This document shows positions 36,333 through 49,416 of a stretch of DNA of 64,000 bases, piece by piece. Position 1 is the stretch's first letter; each line of letters begins with the position of its first letter. The translations under genes and the position numbers were made by a program. The stretch is from positions 1,701,054-1,765,053 of the forward strand of contig NW_017265137.1 of assembly GCF_001638985.1 (NCBI RefSeq), in the 5' to 3' direction. A model generated the notes under the pieces. It did no database searches, was not told the DNA's origin, and saw nothing but the letters and a program-made list of their open reading frames with translations. Origin of the DNA: Phycomyces blakesleeanus NRRL 1555(-) (Eukaryota; Mucoromycota; Mucoromycetes; Mucorales; Phycomycetaceae).

Positions 36333-38329
36333 ATGGCAAGCTCAAGGTACTCATCATTATCAGTAAACCGGATACCATTGAATTTAGATTTAGATTCGAA
36401 TTCGAATAAGAGCGTGTTTATTTTTTCTGGTGCCGAGTAGTCCTATACTACATTGTGTTGTATCATATGTGTTGACATAATCTGCCTCTTCTTTCGTTTC
36501 TATTAGCATTTTTGATCCACGTACAATCGAGTCGGCAAAACACACCATCGCCGACTTTATGAAGACAGCATTCTCACAGCCAAATATCTCCACAACCGCT
36601 GTTATCTGCTCGGCTGTGGTGGGTCTTTTTGCTTACGAGCAATATGTCTATCTCAACAAGAAGAAGGGATTGCCTGGTCCTCAGTTCAAGATTCCCATCA
36701 TTGGCGCCTTTACAGACTCTCTTTACCCCACCTTTGAGGGTTATATGAGCAAATGGAAGAGTGGTGAATTATCTTGCGTGAGCGTATTCGATAGGTAAAC
36801 AATAAGAAAAAGAGAAAGAGAAATACAAGACTCTTGGGATAGATAGATATACTTTTATCTTCTTTTCTTGGGTGTGGGTATATATATATATTTATCAATT
36901 GTATATATTGCTATTTTATATATCAGATTCGTTGTCATTGCCTCCACCTGCGATCTTAGCCGCAAGATTCTCAACGCACCCGTCTATGCTGAGCCTGCCG
37001 TAGTTGACTCTATGAAACATATCCTTTGTGCTGATAACTGGGTTTTCTTGAGTGGAAAATCCCACGTCGATTATCGCAAAGGTCTCAATGTGTTATTCAC
37101 CAGAAAAGCCCTAGGGTAAGTCATTTTTTTTTAAAAAAATAATAATCAAAATGGGCGAGTGTCACTAAATAAATAAAAAATTAATAAATTAATAATTTTA
37201 TAATTTATAATATATATTTTATTCTTTACACACACGACATAACACGACACACAGAATCTATATCCCTGTCCAAGATAAGGTTTACAAGAAGCATTTTGCA
37301 GAATGGCTTTCTTTGAATGGCGAAAAGGGTCAATATCAGTTGCGTTTCCGTGAACTCAACATGGAGAGTTCTCTTCGTGTGTTCTTGGGTGATCATATGT
37401 CGGATGAGGTTGCATCCAAGATCTCACAGGAATACTTCAACATCACTGCCGCACTTGAGCTCGTAAACTTCCCCATTCCTCTGCCGGGTACCAAGGTCTA
37501 CAAGGCCGTTCAATCGCGCAAGTACATCGTCAACCAGTTTGTGGAATGCATCAAGGACTGCCGTACTCGTATGGCAAACGGTGGAGAGACCAAGTCGATG
37601 ATGGACGCCTGGGTCCGCTCTATGCTTGACACCGAGGCAGAATTGGCTGCAGCCGGCAAACCTGCACCTCGGAAGTTCGACAACCGTGAGATTGCCTTGA
37701 CCATCTTGACCTTCTTGTTCGCCAGTCAGGATGCCACATCTTCCGCCATGACCTGGGCATTCCAGCTGACCGCCGACCACCCCGATGTGCTCCACAAGAT
37801 CCGCTCCGAACAAATGAAGTTGCGTGAGGAGAACCCCGATCAGGAATTGACATTGGAGTTGATGGAAAAGTCGGTTTACTTGAGACAAGTGATTAAGGAA
37901 GTCCTCCGTATCCGTCCCCCGGTCCTGATGGTCCCTTACCAGACCGTGCGCGAATGGCCCATCACACCAAACTACACTGTTCCCAAGGGCTCCATGGTCA
38001 TTCCCACCACCTATCCTGCTCTCCACGACCCTGTTGCTTACCCTAATCCCGACAACTTTGACCCCGATAGATGGGGAACCGAAGGAACTGCTGAGAAATA
38101 TCCCAAGAACTTCATGGTCTTTGGTAACGGACCTCACCACTGCCTTGGAAAGGAGTATGCCGTTATGCATCTGATGGCTACATTGGCAGAGGCATGCATG
38201 GTATTGGATTGGACTCATTACCGTACTGACAAGAGTGACGATATCTCCATCTTTGCTACCATTTATCCTCAGGATGGTTGTATCATGAGCTTCGAACCCA
38301 GAAAATCTCCTGCATCCATCAGCACCTAA
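36333..38329 (+). CDS. ERG5: Cytochrome P450 CYP61, sterol C-22 desaturase
   Basis: Four exons, 36333-36346, 36507-36794, 36927-37115 and 37255-38329, give 521 aa. CYP61/Erg5 introduces the C-22 double bond late in ergosterol synthesis at the ER. An N-terminal membrane segment (about 36-55) precedes '[15 protein letters not shown]'. P450 landmarks are the I-helix '[13 protein letters not shown]', the K-helix E-x-x-R in 'KEVLRIRPP', 'NFDPDRWG', and the heme loop '[12 protein letters not shown]' with the axial Cys. The 14-nt first coding exon (M-A-S-S) is inferred from splice consensus; ATG 36559 is the fallback start. The last exon is richer in C-ending codons than its neighbours, suggesting high expression. 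Confidence 0.93.
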
Positions 38330-39430
38330 AAAAAACAACCTCATCCTCTGTTTGTTTATCAAACATTTACCTACATTTACCTATCGACCTATCCTACCAC
38401 TTCACCCTACCTAACTACTTACCTACTTACCTAACTACTTACCTACCTACCTATTATTTTCCTTTTTTTCATTTATTTTATTATTTTTCTTTACCCTATT
38501 ATAACCTCTCATTCAGTCTTTAAGTCCAAAACCTCAAACCCGAGTCCAGCCAGTCTCCTCGGGAAACGGTTTTTTTTGTTCACTTTCATAGACTTAATCC
38601 CTATCATTTTTCTCTCTCCCTTTAATTATCCATTTGGTTTCTTTTTATACTTTTACTTCCTTTTCTCTCTCTCTGTCTCTCTCTCTTTTATTACTATTAC
38701 TATTACTATCATTATTATTTAATACATATATATGTATGTAATTAATTTTATTATTGAGAAAAAAATATATTACATTCAATACAAAAATGTTGGTCTTTCT
38801 TTTTTCTTTTCTTTACCGCAGAAATTGCAGATTGTGTGTGTGTACCCTATACTTAAATTGAAATCGTGTGGAAGGTGAAAAGCTGTTGCTCATATAAGGA
38901 AACTATACAACGCTTCTGGGTTCAACAACAAATATTTTTTTTTTATATTATTATATTAAAATTCAGATTGAGAATATCCACATAATTTTTTTTTAGGGTT
39001 TTATTTCTACAAAGTTCCTTTTTTAAGCCAAACGGCAAAAGCAACAGCAAAAACTATAGTAACTAAAATAAAGATGAACAATAAAAATCCTTTTTTTCTT
39101 TCTCTCTCTATTAAAAGTAATGAATGAATGTTTAATATATATATATATATAATGGAGTGTGTATTTGTGCTATACTTAATATCCATGCATGTATTTAGCA
39201 AAGAGAAAGATGATCTAGTTATTACAAAAGTAAACCAAGATAATAACATTAGAATAGATTATCATCACCATGGAAACATCAAAAACAAAAACAAAAACAA
39301 AAACAAACAAAAGGCAAAATATAATCTAAAAATATACTCCTGCATGTGTATCGTAGCAACCATCACTAGCTCAAAGAATGTCTTGTTTTTCCCATTTACA
39401 TCCCAATTTCCTTTTTCCTCTCCCTCTCCT

Positions 39431-39461
<31 letters not shown>

Positions 39462-42207
39462 TATCAAGAATGTCTTGTCTGTTTATATATATACAAATCA
39501 ATTCAACATTTGTTTTCAAACTCAATGACAGCGACCTGCATATCCAAATAACCAGTACAAAGAAAGAAAGAAAAATTGTGCTGAGACTTTCTTGGCTACC
39601 AAAAGACCAAGACTTTCTATCCAGTTTATGACAAAGAAAACAAGCGTGAATTAGCTTGGGCTTGGCTTGTCTTCTTTCTCTTTCTATTGTCTGTTGTCTG
39701 TCTATGCATCTCTCTGGATTCTATAATTACACAGGTCAATTAAAATTATCTGGCTTTTTTTTTATTATAATTTTATTTATCGTACCATGTTTTCTTTTAT
39801 TTACTTCTATATAAAATAACTACTAGTGTCAAATATATATATAAATGTGTGTATCGATCATATATTTTGGAATACATAATAATTACACCATTGTGTTCAA
39901 TATGCTTTTTTTTTCAATAATATTCCGTCGAAAAAAAAAGGAAAGAAAAGTTTATGTCAAACATTCAATTTGTAATCCAACTTATAAAAATAACAGCCTG
40001 TCTTGTTTGCACACCAAAATGTCGCAATACAACTAACCAGTATGTCTAATTCCTTGTAACTTTCTCTTGACTTGACTTGACTGTTACTTTTATTTTATTT
40101 TGATTATTTTGATTATTTTGATTATTTTAATTGATCAATAAAAATTAATAAATTCGAAAGTAAAAAAAAACCCCATTAGATGTTTGAGAGCATACATACA
40201 CTCACAAGATTAACTCATTAATTCTTGCTTAAATTACATATGAAATGATAAATAGGTATCTGAATACTATTCTTCTTTTCTCTGTTTTTAATTGAATTTT
40301 ATATTTTTGCTGTTGTTATTACCTAATCTAGAAGTATCCAAACACTCGGTTTTTCTTCTTCTTTTCTTTCTGGTCGCAGTGTAATTGTACACTTTTTCTT
40401 TTTTAAGTCCAATGGTGAGACAGATCACTTTTTTTATTTTATTTTATTGTTTATACACACAATCTTGGTAAGTGAACCGGGGTGGGATTATCTGATTATC
40501 CGCCGGGGTGGTCACTCTAATCTATTGTGTATCACATCTTCCCATTGGCGTACACATGGTAGGTCATTTATTTCACGACAATGGAGTTTCTATCTTAATA
40601 TTGGATTTTGTAGTACAATACTTGAACTTTATAGTTATAATTTTTTATGCTACTCTTCTGTTTGAAAATAGCTTGAAAGAAGAAGAAAGAAAGGGCCTTC
40701 TATTACACATACATACATACTCACTCACTGACTGACTGGAAAATGTATATGTGTGTATACGTACAAATCTTTATAGCAAACACTAATACATTAAACACTA
40801 TTTCTTTCTTTCACATAGAATTATCCAAACGTTTAAAGTAATACCAGGGGTATAGAGCATATTAAAACAAGCGCACAAGAAAATAAATGTGCACCAAACA
40901 AAATTCAGGTTACCCAGCAGTTTTATCGAGAGTCATGTCCATCTTTCGTTATTGACCTTTTGCGTGTGTGCGTGTGTTTGAATAAATATTTTATTCAAGA
41001 AATGCCCGCAAAAACCATCTTTATATTATTATTTTTTAAAAAAATAAAATAAAAATCAAACGTGTACACTATAATTGTATTTACCTGTTTGTTTATATGT
41101 CAGTATTATTGCTTTTCTTTTTTCGTACCCAAGTTTTGACATTTGGTTTTTCTTTTTCTTTTTCTTTTATTTATTTGTTTATTTTACTCGACAATGCTTC
41201 AAAAACAAAGACCAATACCAAAGAATTATATATGTCTTTTACTTCAACCTCACATTATCTGTCACCAAGTCAACGGAATCTCAGGTTCATGGAACCCATA
41301 TATTTAAACACATTCTCACGATATAAACTGTTACACCAAAAGATATCCTTGCTGGTTCCTTTTTCTTAAAAAAAAAAAAAGAACCATTTGGAGCCATTCA
41401 ATATTGGCAAACAAGACCCTGTATTATCTGATACACAGACACGGACCAAAATAAAAAGAAGAAAAATTCAGATTACTAATATGTACATATACATATACTT
41501 GTGTGCATATAGATGAATAGGTGAAATCTATGAGTAAATGGGTTGTATTTAAATGAAATGGTTGTTCAATAGACATCTAACTGAATAGCATATGCTACTA
41601 TCTCTGTGTCCGTTAATGCCCATACATATATAGGTTGAGCTATGATACTTGTTTGTACTAAAAAAGCGATGCATACACACAGACACGCACAAACACATAT
41701 ATTTTTTTATGATTTCCCTAGATAAAGAAAATATTTCCAAAGAAATGCTGGGACAACAGACCTTTATCACCGATGTTTCACAGTAATCCAGACATTCTAC
41801 TATATTTATTTTATATCTCTACATATTCTATACTTTTACCAAAATAACAAAACCCTGTTTCCATTTTGTTATTTTCTTCTTAATTCTTCTATGGGTCTGT
41901 TCTCAGAAAACCCTATTTTCTTTGAGCCAAAAAGAAAGAGAGAAGAGAGAATTTCTAAACTTTTATCATTTATAATTCATTTTGTGTCCCTGAACTGAAT
42001 TAAACAATCTCGCGGGGGGGGGGGTTCGGCCCACTAGAAATGAGGTACTTTTTTTATTTTATTTTTATTCATTCATTCTAGTGCCTATTCTTGACTGTGT
42101 TTGTGTTTATGGTTTGATCCACAGCACAATCATTCTTGTTACATTAAAGACCATGTAATTAACCAACCGCAAGTTTAATTGTTTTGTACTAGTCGTTAAA
42201 ACACCAC

Positions 42208-42241
<34 letters not shown>

Positions 42242-42471
42242 CTAATAGTAATTCTACTTTGTCAATTATACTAGTATTAAAGATAGAAGGACAAAGAATG
42301 AAAAGAAGAAGAATAAGCTTGTAGTAATCATCAATCACAAAATGATAGCCTTTTGAAATTTCGCACTCTTCAAGGGAGAAATATAGATAACTAATATATA
42401 TGCGTGTGTATCTTTTTTTTTTCTTGGACAATGCGTATCAAAGCCAATTAATTTTACAAACAAACACTATC

Positions 42472-42502
<31 letters not shown>

Positions 42503-43051
42503 ATTTGGAAAGCTTATTTTACACAAAAAATTATATTGCATTTAATAAAAAGAATTACAACATTTTGGTCAATTTACGGGAAGATTATATTAATAAATCC
42601 AGCAGAAATGATGTTTCGATTCAATATATATATATCCAAGAAGGTAGCCCCTTTTTTTGCTATTACTACTACCCAGAACTCTATGGCTGCTTACAATTGA
42701 GCCACATACTGAAAAAGAAAAAATTTTATAAAATTCCTCTTGTACTTAATGACTCTACAAATAAAATGCCTGAAAATGAGATATACTTCTTTAGTGTTCT
42801 TCTTTCTATTATTAAAAAGAGAAACAAGAAGAAACGAGCTTTATTTTGCACTCGCTCTAAATTAGTGTGTAGCTGTGTGTATGTATATGTATACAAAATA
42901 ATCAAGGATGTAGTTTACTACAGCCTATATACAATTACAGAAATCAAGAGGTTCGATATTTGAATTACATTTGATAGCACAAGGAGTATAGCAGGTGGGT
43001 GTTGTAATATAAAATTATTGCTATCAACATTTGTAAGAGCTCTATTTAGCT
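38330..43051. other. Gene-free stretch of 4.7 kb
   Basis: ERG5 3' flank with pyrimidine-rich 'ctacctaactactta' repeats (38375-38455), then AT-rich DNA with CT, CA and TA microsatellites, and a poly-G run at about 42013. A patch at 40470-40600 is GC-richer but has no recognisable product. Open frames up to 187 codons (42400-42963) are AT-driven and low complexity. Confidence 0.45.
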
Positions 43052-43288
43052 TCACAAAAAATTAACCGCACATTTTGACGAACAAGCGCCAAGGACACCG
43101 TTACATATAAGGATGGATTGTGGGGCATTCGAAGATTTAATTGTTCCAAAAACAGCACCAGAAGCTTTGTAACAGACAACAGCGCCATAACAGCAGGCAG
43201 ATTGGCATAGACTATATGCAAACATATTGGCACAGACCAAAGATGTGAAGCTCCAAAGGAAGAGGATGATAAGGACCACGAACCGCAT
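43052..43288 (-). CDS. Small secreted cysteine-rich protein
   Basis: Single exon, 78 aa. A classical signal peptide comes first (MRFVVLIILFLWSFTSLVCA, cleavage likely after Ala). The ~58-residue mature part has eight cysteines in the pattern C-x3-CC-x5-C-x17-C-x6-C-x3-C with further flanking Cys (CQSACCYGAVVCYKASG, ICNGVLGACSSKCAV). The spacing resembles the small 'C-x3-C ... AC/GxxFG ... C-N-x-x-L-G-x-C' secreted proteins described across fungi and other eukaryotes, sometimes labelled zygote-specific-like; this is from memory. Function unknown. It stands alone in a gene-poor tract. Confidence 0.72.
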   Translation of the reverse strand: MRFVVLIILFLWSFTSLVCANMFAYSLCQSACCYGAVVCYKASGAVFGTIKSSNAPQSILICNGVLGACSSKCAVNFL

Positions 43289-43730
43289 CTTATTTAACGT
43301 TTATAAAAAATGTTGAAAAACAAAAAGAAAGATAAAAGAAAAAGAGGTCATCTAGAGAATAACATTTTTTTTAAAAATAATAATAATAATAAAGAAATAA
43401 AGAAATAAGGAAGCTTAGAACCTGAATACAATTTTTCATAAAACTAATACCAATGAAAACATGCATTGATATAAAATATGGACCCAATATCATTTACAAG
43501 AAGAGGAATCTTGAAAGGTGTCTTTTCTTTTTACTCTTATTCTATCAGATCAACTCTTCTTAATTTTGTGTCTTGACATGGCTGACATGTCTTTAGTCAA
43601 ATATTGTTAAATTAATAAACAAATGTTTTAACACAACTCATTTTTATTTTATTTATGTTTTCAAATATGCATATTGAAGTTCTAGCCTCTCTATATATTA
43701 TTTCGTATATAAGACTAGGATGCTCCTAAC
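43289..43730. other. Upstream region of the cysteine-rich gene
   Basis: AT-rich. No other feature seen. Confidence 0.5.
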
Positions 43731-43952
43731 GCAAGTCAAAGCTCTAAACACTGCCAAAGAACTTTTAAATACGGCTCAACTGTTCCCTCGAGCCATGTAG
43801 TTCTAAAAGCGAGTCGCCAAACGCTTGGTCAGGATTTTTTCCTTGACCAAACCTCTAGTAGCTCGCCTATAACATCTACTGGTTTGAATGAACAGCTGAG
43901 CCGCATCTTAAAATCCTCTGCCAACATTTAGAGCTTTGACTCGTGGGGGAAG
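43731..43952. repeat. Fold-back element (near-palindromic, ~220 bp)
   Basis: The left half starts 'aagtcaaagctctaaa' and the right half ends with its inverse ('tttagagctttgact'). The arms stay complementary inward through 'acggctcaactgttc'/'gaacagctgagccg' and 'ttggtcaggatt'/'ccttgaccaa' to a loop near 43836-43842. No coding potential. Typical of a fold-back MITE. A similar tip occurs at 35803. Confidence 0.75.
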
Positions 43953-43970
43953 AATCGCTAACAAAAGCAA

Positions 43971-44310
43971 TGCCCCCTTTATATACTTTATTTAACAATA
44001 AATTAATCTTTTTTTTTTTTTCAAAAGTCTCTATGTCATATTACTACTGCTATAGGTTGACATTGGCATTATTGATTAATCTGTTAGTATATTTATCTTA
44101 ATGAGGCTTATATAAATTAAAATTGAACATAGCATATTTAATGAGTGATTCTACTACCTCTCGGAAACAGATAAAAAATGATTTCGATCATGATAAATAC
44201 ATACAACATGAGTATCCGTATTACTGAAACTACATTAGTCTTTATCAGCTGTATTAATATGGTTCGATTTATTAGCTGGTAAACTCACCTTGCTGTCAAG
44301 TCTAGAATAT
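43971..44310. repeat. Diverged non-coding duplication, copy A
   Basis: Matches 46650-47150 in order: 'tatttatcttaatgaggc' versus 'tatttatcttaatgaggt', 'attaaaattga', 'atgataaatacat' versus 'acgataaatacat', and 'tgtattaatat'. Same orientation, 2.7 kb apart. No frame is conserved, so it looks like a repeat-family pair or an old duplication. Confidence 0.65.
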
Positions 44311-46649
44311 ATATATATATATATATTGATACAAAGTATGCTATGAGTGATATTAGGTGGTTCCGTTATTAGTACCAGTAATATATATTTTTTCTAAGCT
44401 TTAATTATTAGCCAATAGTAATCAATGTAAAAATTATTTATCAAACCTTTACCTCTCATGTTGAGCTAATTTGATATAGGTTCTTTTATTATTATTATTA
44501 AAAGAATTGCTTTTATGTCTCGTATTCTGGACATATTATTGTTTGTTTGTTTGTTTGTTTGTTTGTATGACACTGCTGATAGGCTCATATTCTGTTGAGA
44601 GTCTCTGAATAAGTACATTAGGGACATATGAAAAGATGATATTTATGTATGTACTTTTTTTTTTAAAAAAAGTTGCTCGATATATTATTCAAGGTGCTAT
44701 TCAGCACACAAAGTAATAATAATATTTTATTATAATAGCTATAAGTATTATCGATGTTTATATATATATATATATGTGCGAGTATTATTTATTGACAGTT
44801 TTAAAGCAAGATTAGTGGAAGCCAGTGTTTTACATACATACAAACAGTTAATCGTCTGAATATTCAAATATGAAGTTAAGAGTAAAATTAAGTACAGGTT
44901 TGTATAACAAGCTGGAAAAAAATATACATGAAAAATACTATTATTTTTAATGACACATACATACATATATTTCTCCCTAAAAACTCTCATGTAAGTAATA
45001 GGTTTATATCCTTTGAGCAAATGTGTAAAGCTTTAATTCTTTATAGTCAATACAAAAAAGAAGAAGAAAAAGAAGATAAAGATCCAACATTTAGAAATCG
45101 GCCCATTAGATTTAATTTTAGACTAAAGCTTCACAATTAAACAATAGCTTGCCAAGCACAGGGCGAGTATCAGAACCACAAGACAAACGAACTGCCAAAA
45201 AGGAGGCCGTGGAGGACTTTGGCTTTCAAGAATTATTGAGATAGAGTATTCTAGGTTTTTTGCATGTCTTTTGGGCTGTATGAGATCTTGAATATATATA
45301 ATGAAAATCTTCATAATAATAAAAGAAAAAAAAATCAACGTGTATGAAAATATCTTTAAGAAATGACAAAGACCATTTTATATATACTTTTGTTTTTTTT
45401 TAAAAAAAAAAGCGTACAGGTTTAGTTTCTGATTCTCATATAATACCACTAATACTACAATTAGTATTCTCTTTTATTTTTTATATAAATTGACATAATG
45501 TATTGAATACATATCTTATCATATTCACTTTGATAAAATAGTTGCTAATGTAAGCATAAATACTGTATCTAGTAAATTTCATTAACGATTATAACAGAAA
45601 CTGTCAAGAGATGAGTACTAAAGCTGCGGATACCCATAGTTTGAGTAAGAACGTAATGTAATTTCATAAACAGCTTTGTCAAGTATACTGGTATTATTGT
45701 ATTTATTTGGTTGTACAATTCGACTACTTTCGAACTTTCCCAATGGTATTTATGCCATTTTTTTACACTCAAGAGGGCCAGCGTTTACATAAAGTCTCCG
45801 ATAAAGTGTATAGATAAGAGGCAATGCGCATATCAAAGCGTATATTGTTGTTCTGTACGTATAGTAATAGGTACTGTACAATTCTCTAACGCAAATAAAA
45901 ATTGCATAGGGTGGCAGGTTGGGCGATTCTCAGGTATGGGAGGTTTCCGTGCAATGAGAGCAATGAGAGCTCCAGCAATTATAATGGGGTAAACAAATGT
46001 ATGGGTATGGGTACAAGTACATACACAGCTTATATTAAAAAGTAGTAATAATAATAAAGAAAAATATATGAAATAACTTTAAACAAAAGCAAAATGAGCT
46101 CTTTATATAATGCAATTACAAAAGAATCTACTTATTTATTTAATCCTACATTTATATCATATTACCTATACAAACAGAACTTGAGCTCAATTCTGAATTA
46201 TATATATTATATCCTATTTATATAGATAAACTAATTCCAGACAAAATCAGAAACACGGTATATCAAGTAATATAGCTAGATATATATATTTTTATTTATA
46301 ACCCAAAGGCAATCATAGTCATGACTAGTAGCGAGAGAAGATACAGAAAAAAGTCTGATAGTTTGAAAATACAAATATGTGTTTTATAGTATGAGATTAA
46401 ATGTATATTTGCTTAAAAGAATGGTGAGTCCAGAGGATAAACATATTCCGTCCTTGCATACAAGCCATAATCCAGGAAGAAGCTTCAGGTGCGAGACCGG
46501 TTGAAATAAACAACTAGCTGAAGTACTACAGACACCATGATGTACAACCACATTCCGAGGCCAAACATATTAAAAGTAATGAAGAATTTATAAAAGATTT
46601 GAGATTTATGAAATTATATATATATATATATATTTGACAAAATCAATGA
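44311..46649. other. Gene-free stretch
   Basis: AT-rich DNA with (TTTG)n at 44540-44565 and T-run/A-run palindromes at 44655-44671 and 45393-45411. No gene supported. Confidence 0.45.
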
Positions 46650-47150
46650 GCTCTTTATATATTTTATTTAATAATAAATCAACTTTTTTTTTGCAAGTCT
46701 CTATATATTACTGCTACTATCACAATTTGACTTTGATATAATTAATTAACTGGTTGGTATATTTATCTTAATGAGGTCCATATTAATTAAAATTGACCAT
46801 ATCATATCTAGTGATTGATTGAAATACCCACCGGAAAAGCTAATAAGATCTACTGAATAATAAAATGTAAGCCTAGACAGTGAATACAAACTATTCAATA
46901 AGACTTGAGAAGAAAGATACGATTCTCATTAAGCTATATCTTGAGGAAATGATATGACACCTTTAATGATCCTTTTAACGGATTTTAATCACGATAAATA
47001 CATGTAATATGAACATTCGTATTTCTGAAACTAAAATTTAATCTTTATAAGATCATGTCTATACATCTACGCCTTTATCAATTGTATTAATATTGTTTGC
47101 TGTATTAGCCAGTGCATTACTATTACTGTCAAACCTTGTTTAGATTATGA
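46650..47150. repeat. Diverged non-coding duplication, copy B
   Basis: Counterpart of 43971-44310 with roughly 140 bp extra near 46845-46985. Confidence 0.65.
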
Positions 47151-47310
47151 AATTAATTATATAGATAAAGTACTATTAATACAAACACACGCACACATAT
47201 TTAGAAATATAATGAGAGTTAAAGAGCCATGTTACTGTATTTACAAATAATCATATTCATGTACTCCAAAGTAATAATTGAAGATAGTAATACAATTATC
47301 ATCTTATATA

Positions 47311-47461
47311 TTATTGCTTGTCTTTGGATTTAGCAGCCTCGGCATCCTTTTGCATTTTTTCTCTAATGGCCTTTAATTTCTCGGCATCCTAATTTGGCAC
47401 CAATTTAGCCTCTTCTTGTCTCTTATTGTTGTCGAGAGTGTATATTTATGTACTAACGCAT

Positions 47462-47511
<50 letters not shown>

Positions 47512-47615
47512 TTGTTGTTCTTACCTGAGCTCTTGCCCACTGGCCTTCAGCAGCCTTTTCTCTGTCACCAAATGCAGTTGATCCCAATGGTGTTCCTGAT
47601 GAAGAGTTCATTTCG
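47311..47615 (-). CDS. Mitochondrial ATP synthase inhibitor, IF1-like
   Basis: Coding exons 47611-47525 and 47388-47311 give 54 aa. The core 'GSTAFGDREKAAEGQWARAQ' followed by 'DAEKLKAIREKMQ' matches the IF1 inhibitory helix (compare F-x-K-R-E-R/K-A-x-E). IF1 blocks ATP hydrolysis by F1 when the membrane potential falls. The C-terminal dimerisation coiled coil seems shortened. No ATG-initiated presequence is visible. Upstream, a 16-nt exon (47711-47696) and a longer one ending near 47868 could be spliced in frame (reading ...SVNITRSE before the Met) but contain no ATG. A TATA-like box lies at about 47938-47946. Either the import signal starts at a non-AUG codon or an upstream exon was missed. 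Confidence 0.65.
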
Positions 47616-47946
47616 CTTGAAAACAAGACAGGAATTAGTCTTTTGAATCATGGCATGAGAGTAATACTAAAAAAAGAGAGAGAGAGAAAAGATACCTTCT
47701 AGTAATGTTGACTGTGAGAGAGAAGAAAGAAGTTTGTTGGCTGCGAAATAAATAAAAAATTAATAAACTAATAAAATATAGCCTATCGAAAACATGCTGC
47801 AATAATCAAACGGCATGGACCGGAGTGTCATTTTCCTTTTCTTCTGTTGACGCATATTTCTTACCCGATGGAGCTTTTCCGAGTATGTGGTTGGATTTCG
47901 TAAGACTGATAGCAACAGCAGTAGTAATGACGTTGTGGTTTATATA

Positions 47947-49416
47947 AATATGTATATAGTTAGCTTTAATTAACTTTTGTCTCTTCTATGTATTACCCTT
48001 AGAGGATACTCATAAGAAATAATTAAAAAAAAGGACATTAATCTTAGATGAACTGATAGAGCACTGTGTATAACATATTGTACTTATTATGTTTAAAGAG
48101 CATCTCAAAGGCTGTGTATTTATTTGATGAAAAATCATAAACAAAATACAGTGTAAATATGTGTTTATCGATAATTTTCATCTCCTTCAAACTGGATGTT
48201 GATGTATTCTGACGTGTGACTCTTGTTGAATCAACCTGCACTATATCTCATTTTACGCACAGTACCTGTCTAATGTAAAACTTGCCACCTCCACCTCCAC
48301 CTCCACCTCCACCACGCTCCTTTCTACAAACACTCTGGGGTTCAGTTGGAATAGTAATTTCTCCCTGCCAAAGTTTTACATCTACTTCAAAATCCAACCT
48401 CGACTACTTTCGTACATTAACATCACTACTTGTGGAACATGTATTTTATCTGAAAAGCAACCTTATTTCACATTTTGGTAACAGACCTACTTTGACATCT
48501 TACATACAGGGTCCCCACACTTTCACTTTTCTTTCTTTATGTGTTTTATAATGTACCCAACCAAGTATTTCATTCCGCCTGTCGCATTATGAATTGCTCT
48601 TCCGGGGACTTTGCCGACAAACTAAGAGAGAAAGCGAGTCCAGCTTGGAAATTGTGTGTGCGTGTTTTTTTTTAATGTTCTTCATTCACAATTCACGAAC
48701 CTCATTGTGTTAATGCAGTAAAATCTATTCGTGAATGTGACAAACTCAACTCAGTAAAAGAGACTACATTTAATTTCTTTTTTGTTCTGTTGTTTAGTGG
48801 TATTCTTTTTCTTCGGTATTATTTGCCAAACCTTTTCCATACTTATTACCATGTTATAGTTTCTAACCTGGTAAAGTGCTTAACACCGCTCAGAACAGTG
48901 CGCGAAATTGCCATTTTTGAAACATACGGGTTCTTTGATGGCCCAGATTTATTTTATATATATATTTATATATAAATCTGAAACAGCCATTTAAATAATG
49001 GATGAAATATGATTAAGGTTTACTTACAAGACCTTATATAATGAGGACCTACTATTATTGGCACTTTGTCTTGCATTGATCCTCACTTTACATTTTACAC
49101 TTGACACTTCATGACATATATTTTGCTCTCTTCTTTTTTTTTCTTTTTTCTTTTAGGCATTCCAGTTTCCCTCTGTAGTGGTCATAATAAATCGAATAGA
49201 TTTAATACACAGTCTTGGTCTGTGCTTTAGTTGTCATCTGGTGGCACCTTTGAGCCCATGTACTTGATAAGAAGGAGCCTGCTTTAAGGTTCTTATGTTC
49301 TTGAGGCTGTCGAATCTCTTAGTTGTCCGCCTCGTGAATGTCCGCACGATTCCCGCTACAATGTCCCCCACCCCTTCTTTCTATACTAGAAATAGTTTCT
49401 TATTTATTTATATTTA
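47947..49416. other. Gene-free stretch
   Basis: Contains the (CCACCT)n microsatellite at 48285-48313 and AT-rich DNA. Possible upstream retroelement debris from about 49190, not classifiable. Confidence 0.4.

Noticed and set aside
37424..38362. 312-codon frame antisense to ERG5
   Set aside because: It lies entirely opposite the conserved P450 exon and reads as a His/Arg/Gly-rich mirror of its codons; no family features.
39007..39249. Minus-strand frame ending in a hydrophobic helix, resembling a tail anchor
   Set aside because: Only the last ~25 residues look protein-like and the upstream part is microsatellite; not enough to call a gene.
42400..42963. 187-codon plus-strand frame
   Set aside because: Composition is that of AT-rich repeats (Ile/Tyr/Lys with poly-Cys from TG repeats); no domain or splice logic.
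45123..45338. Minus-strand 71-codon frame with a C-terminal hydrophobic segment
   Set aside because: Possible small membrane protein, but it has no homologue known to me, no clear start and no splice support.
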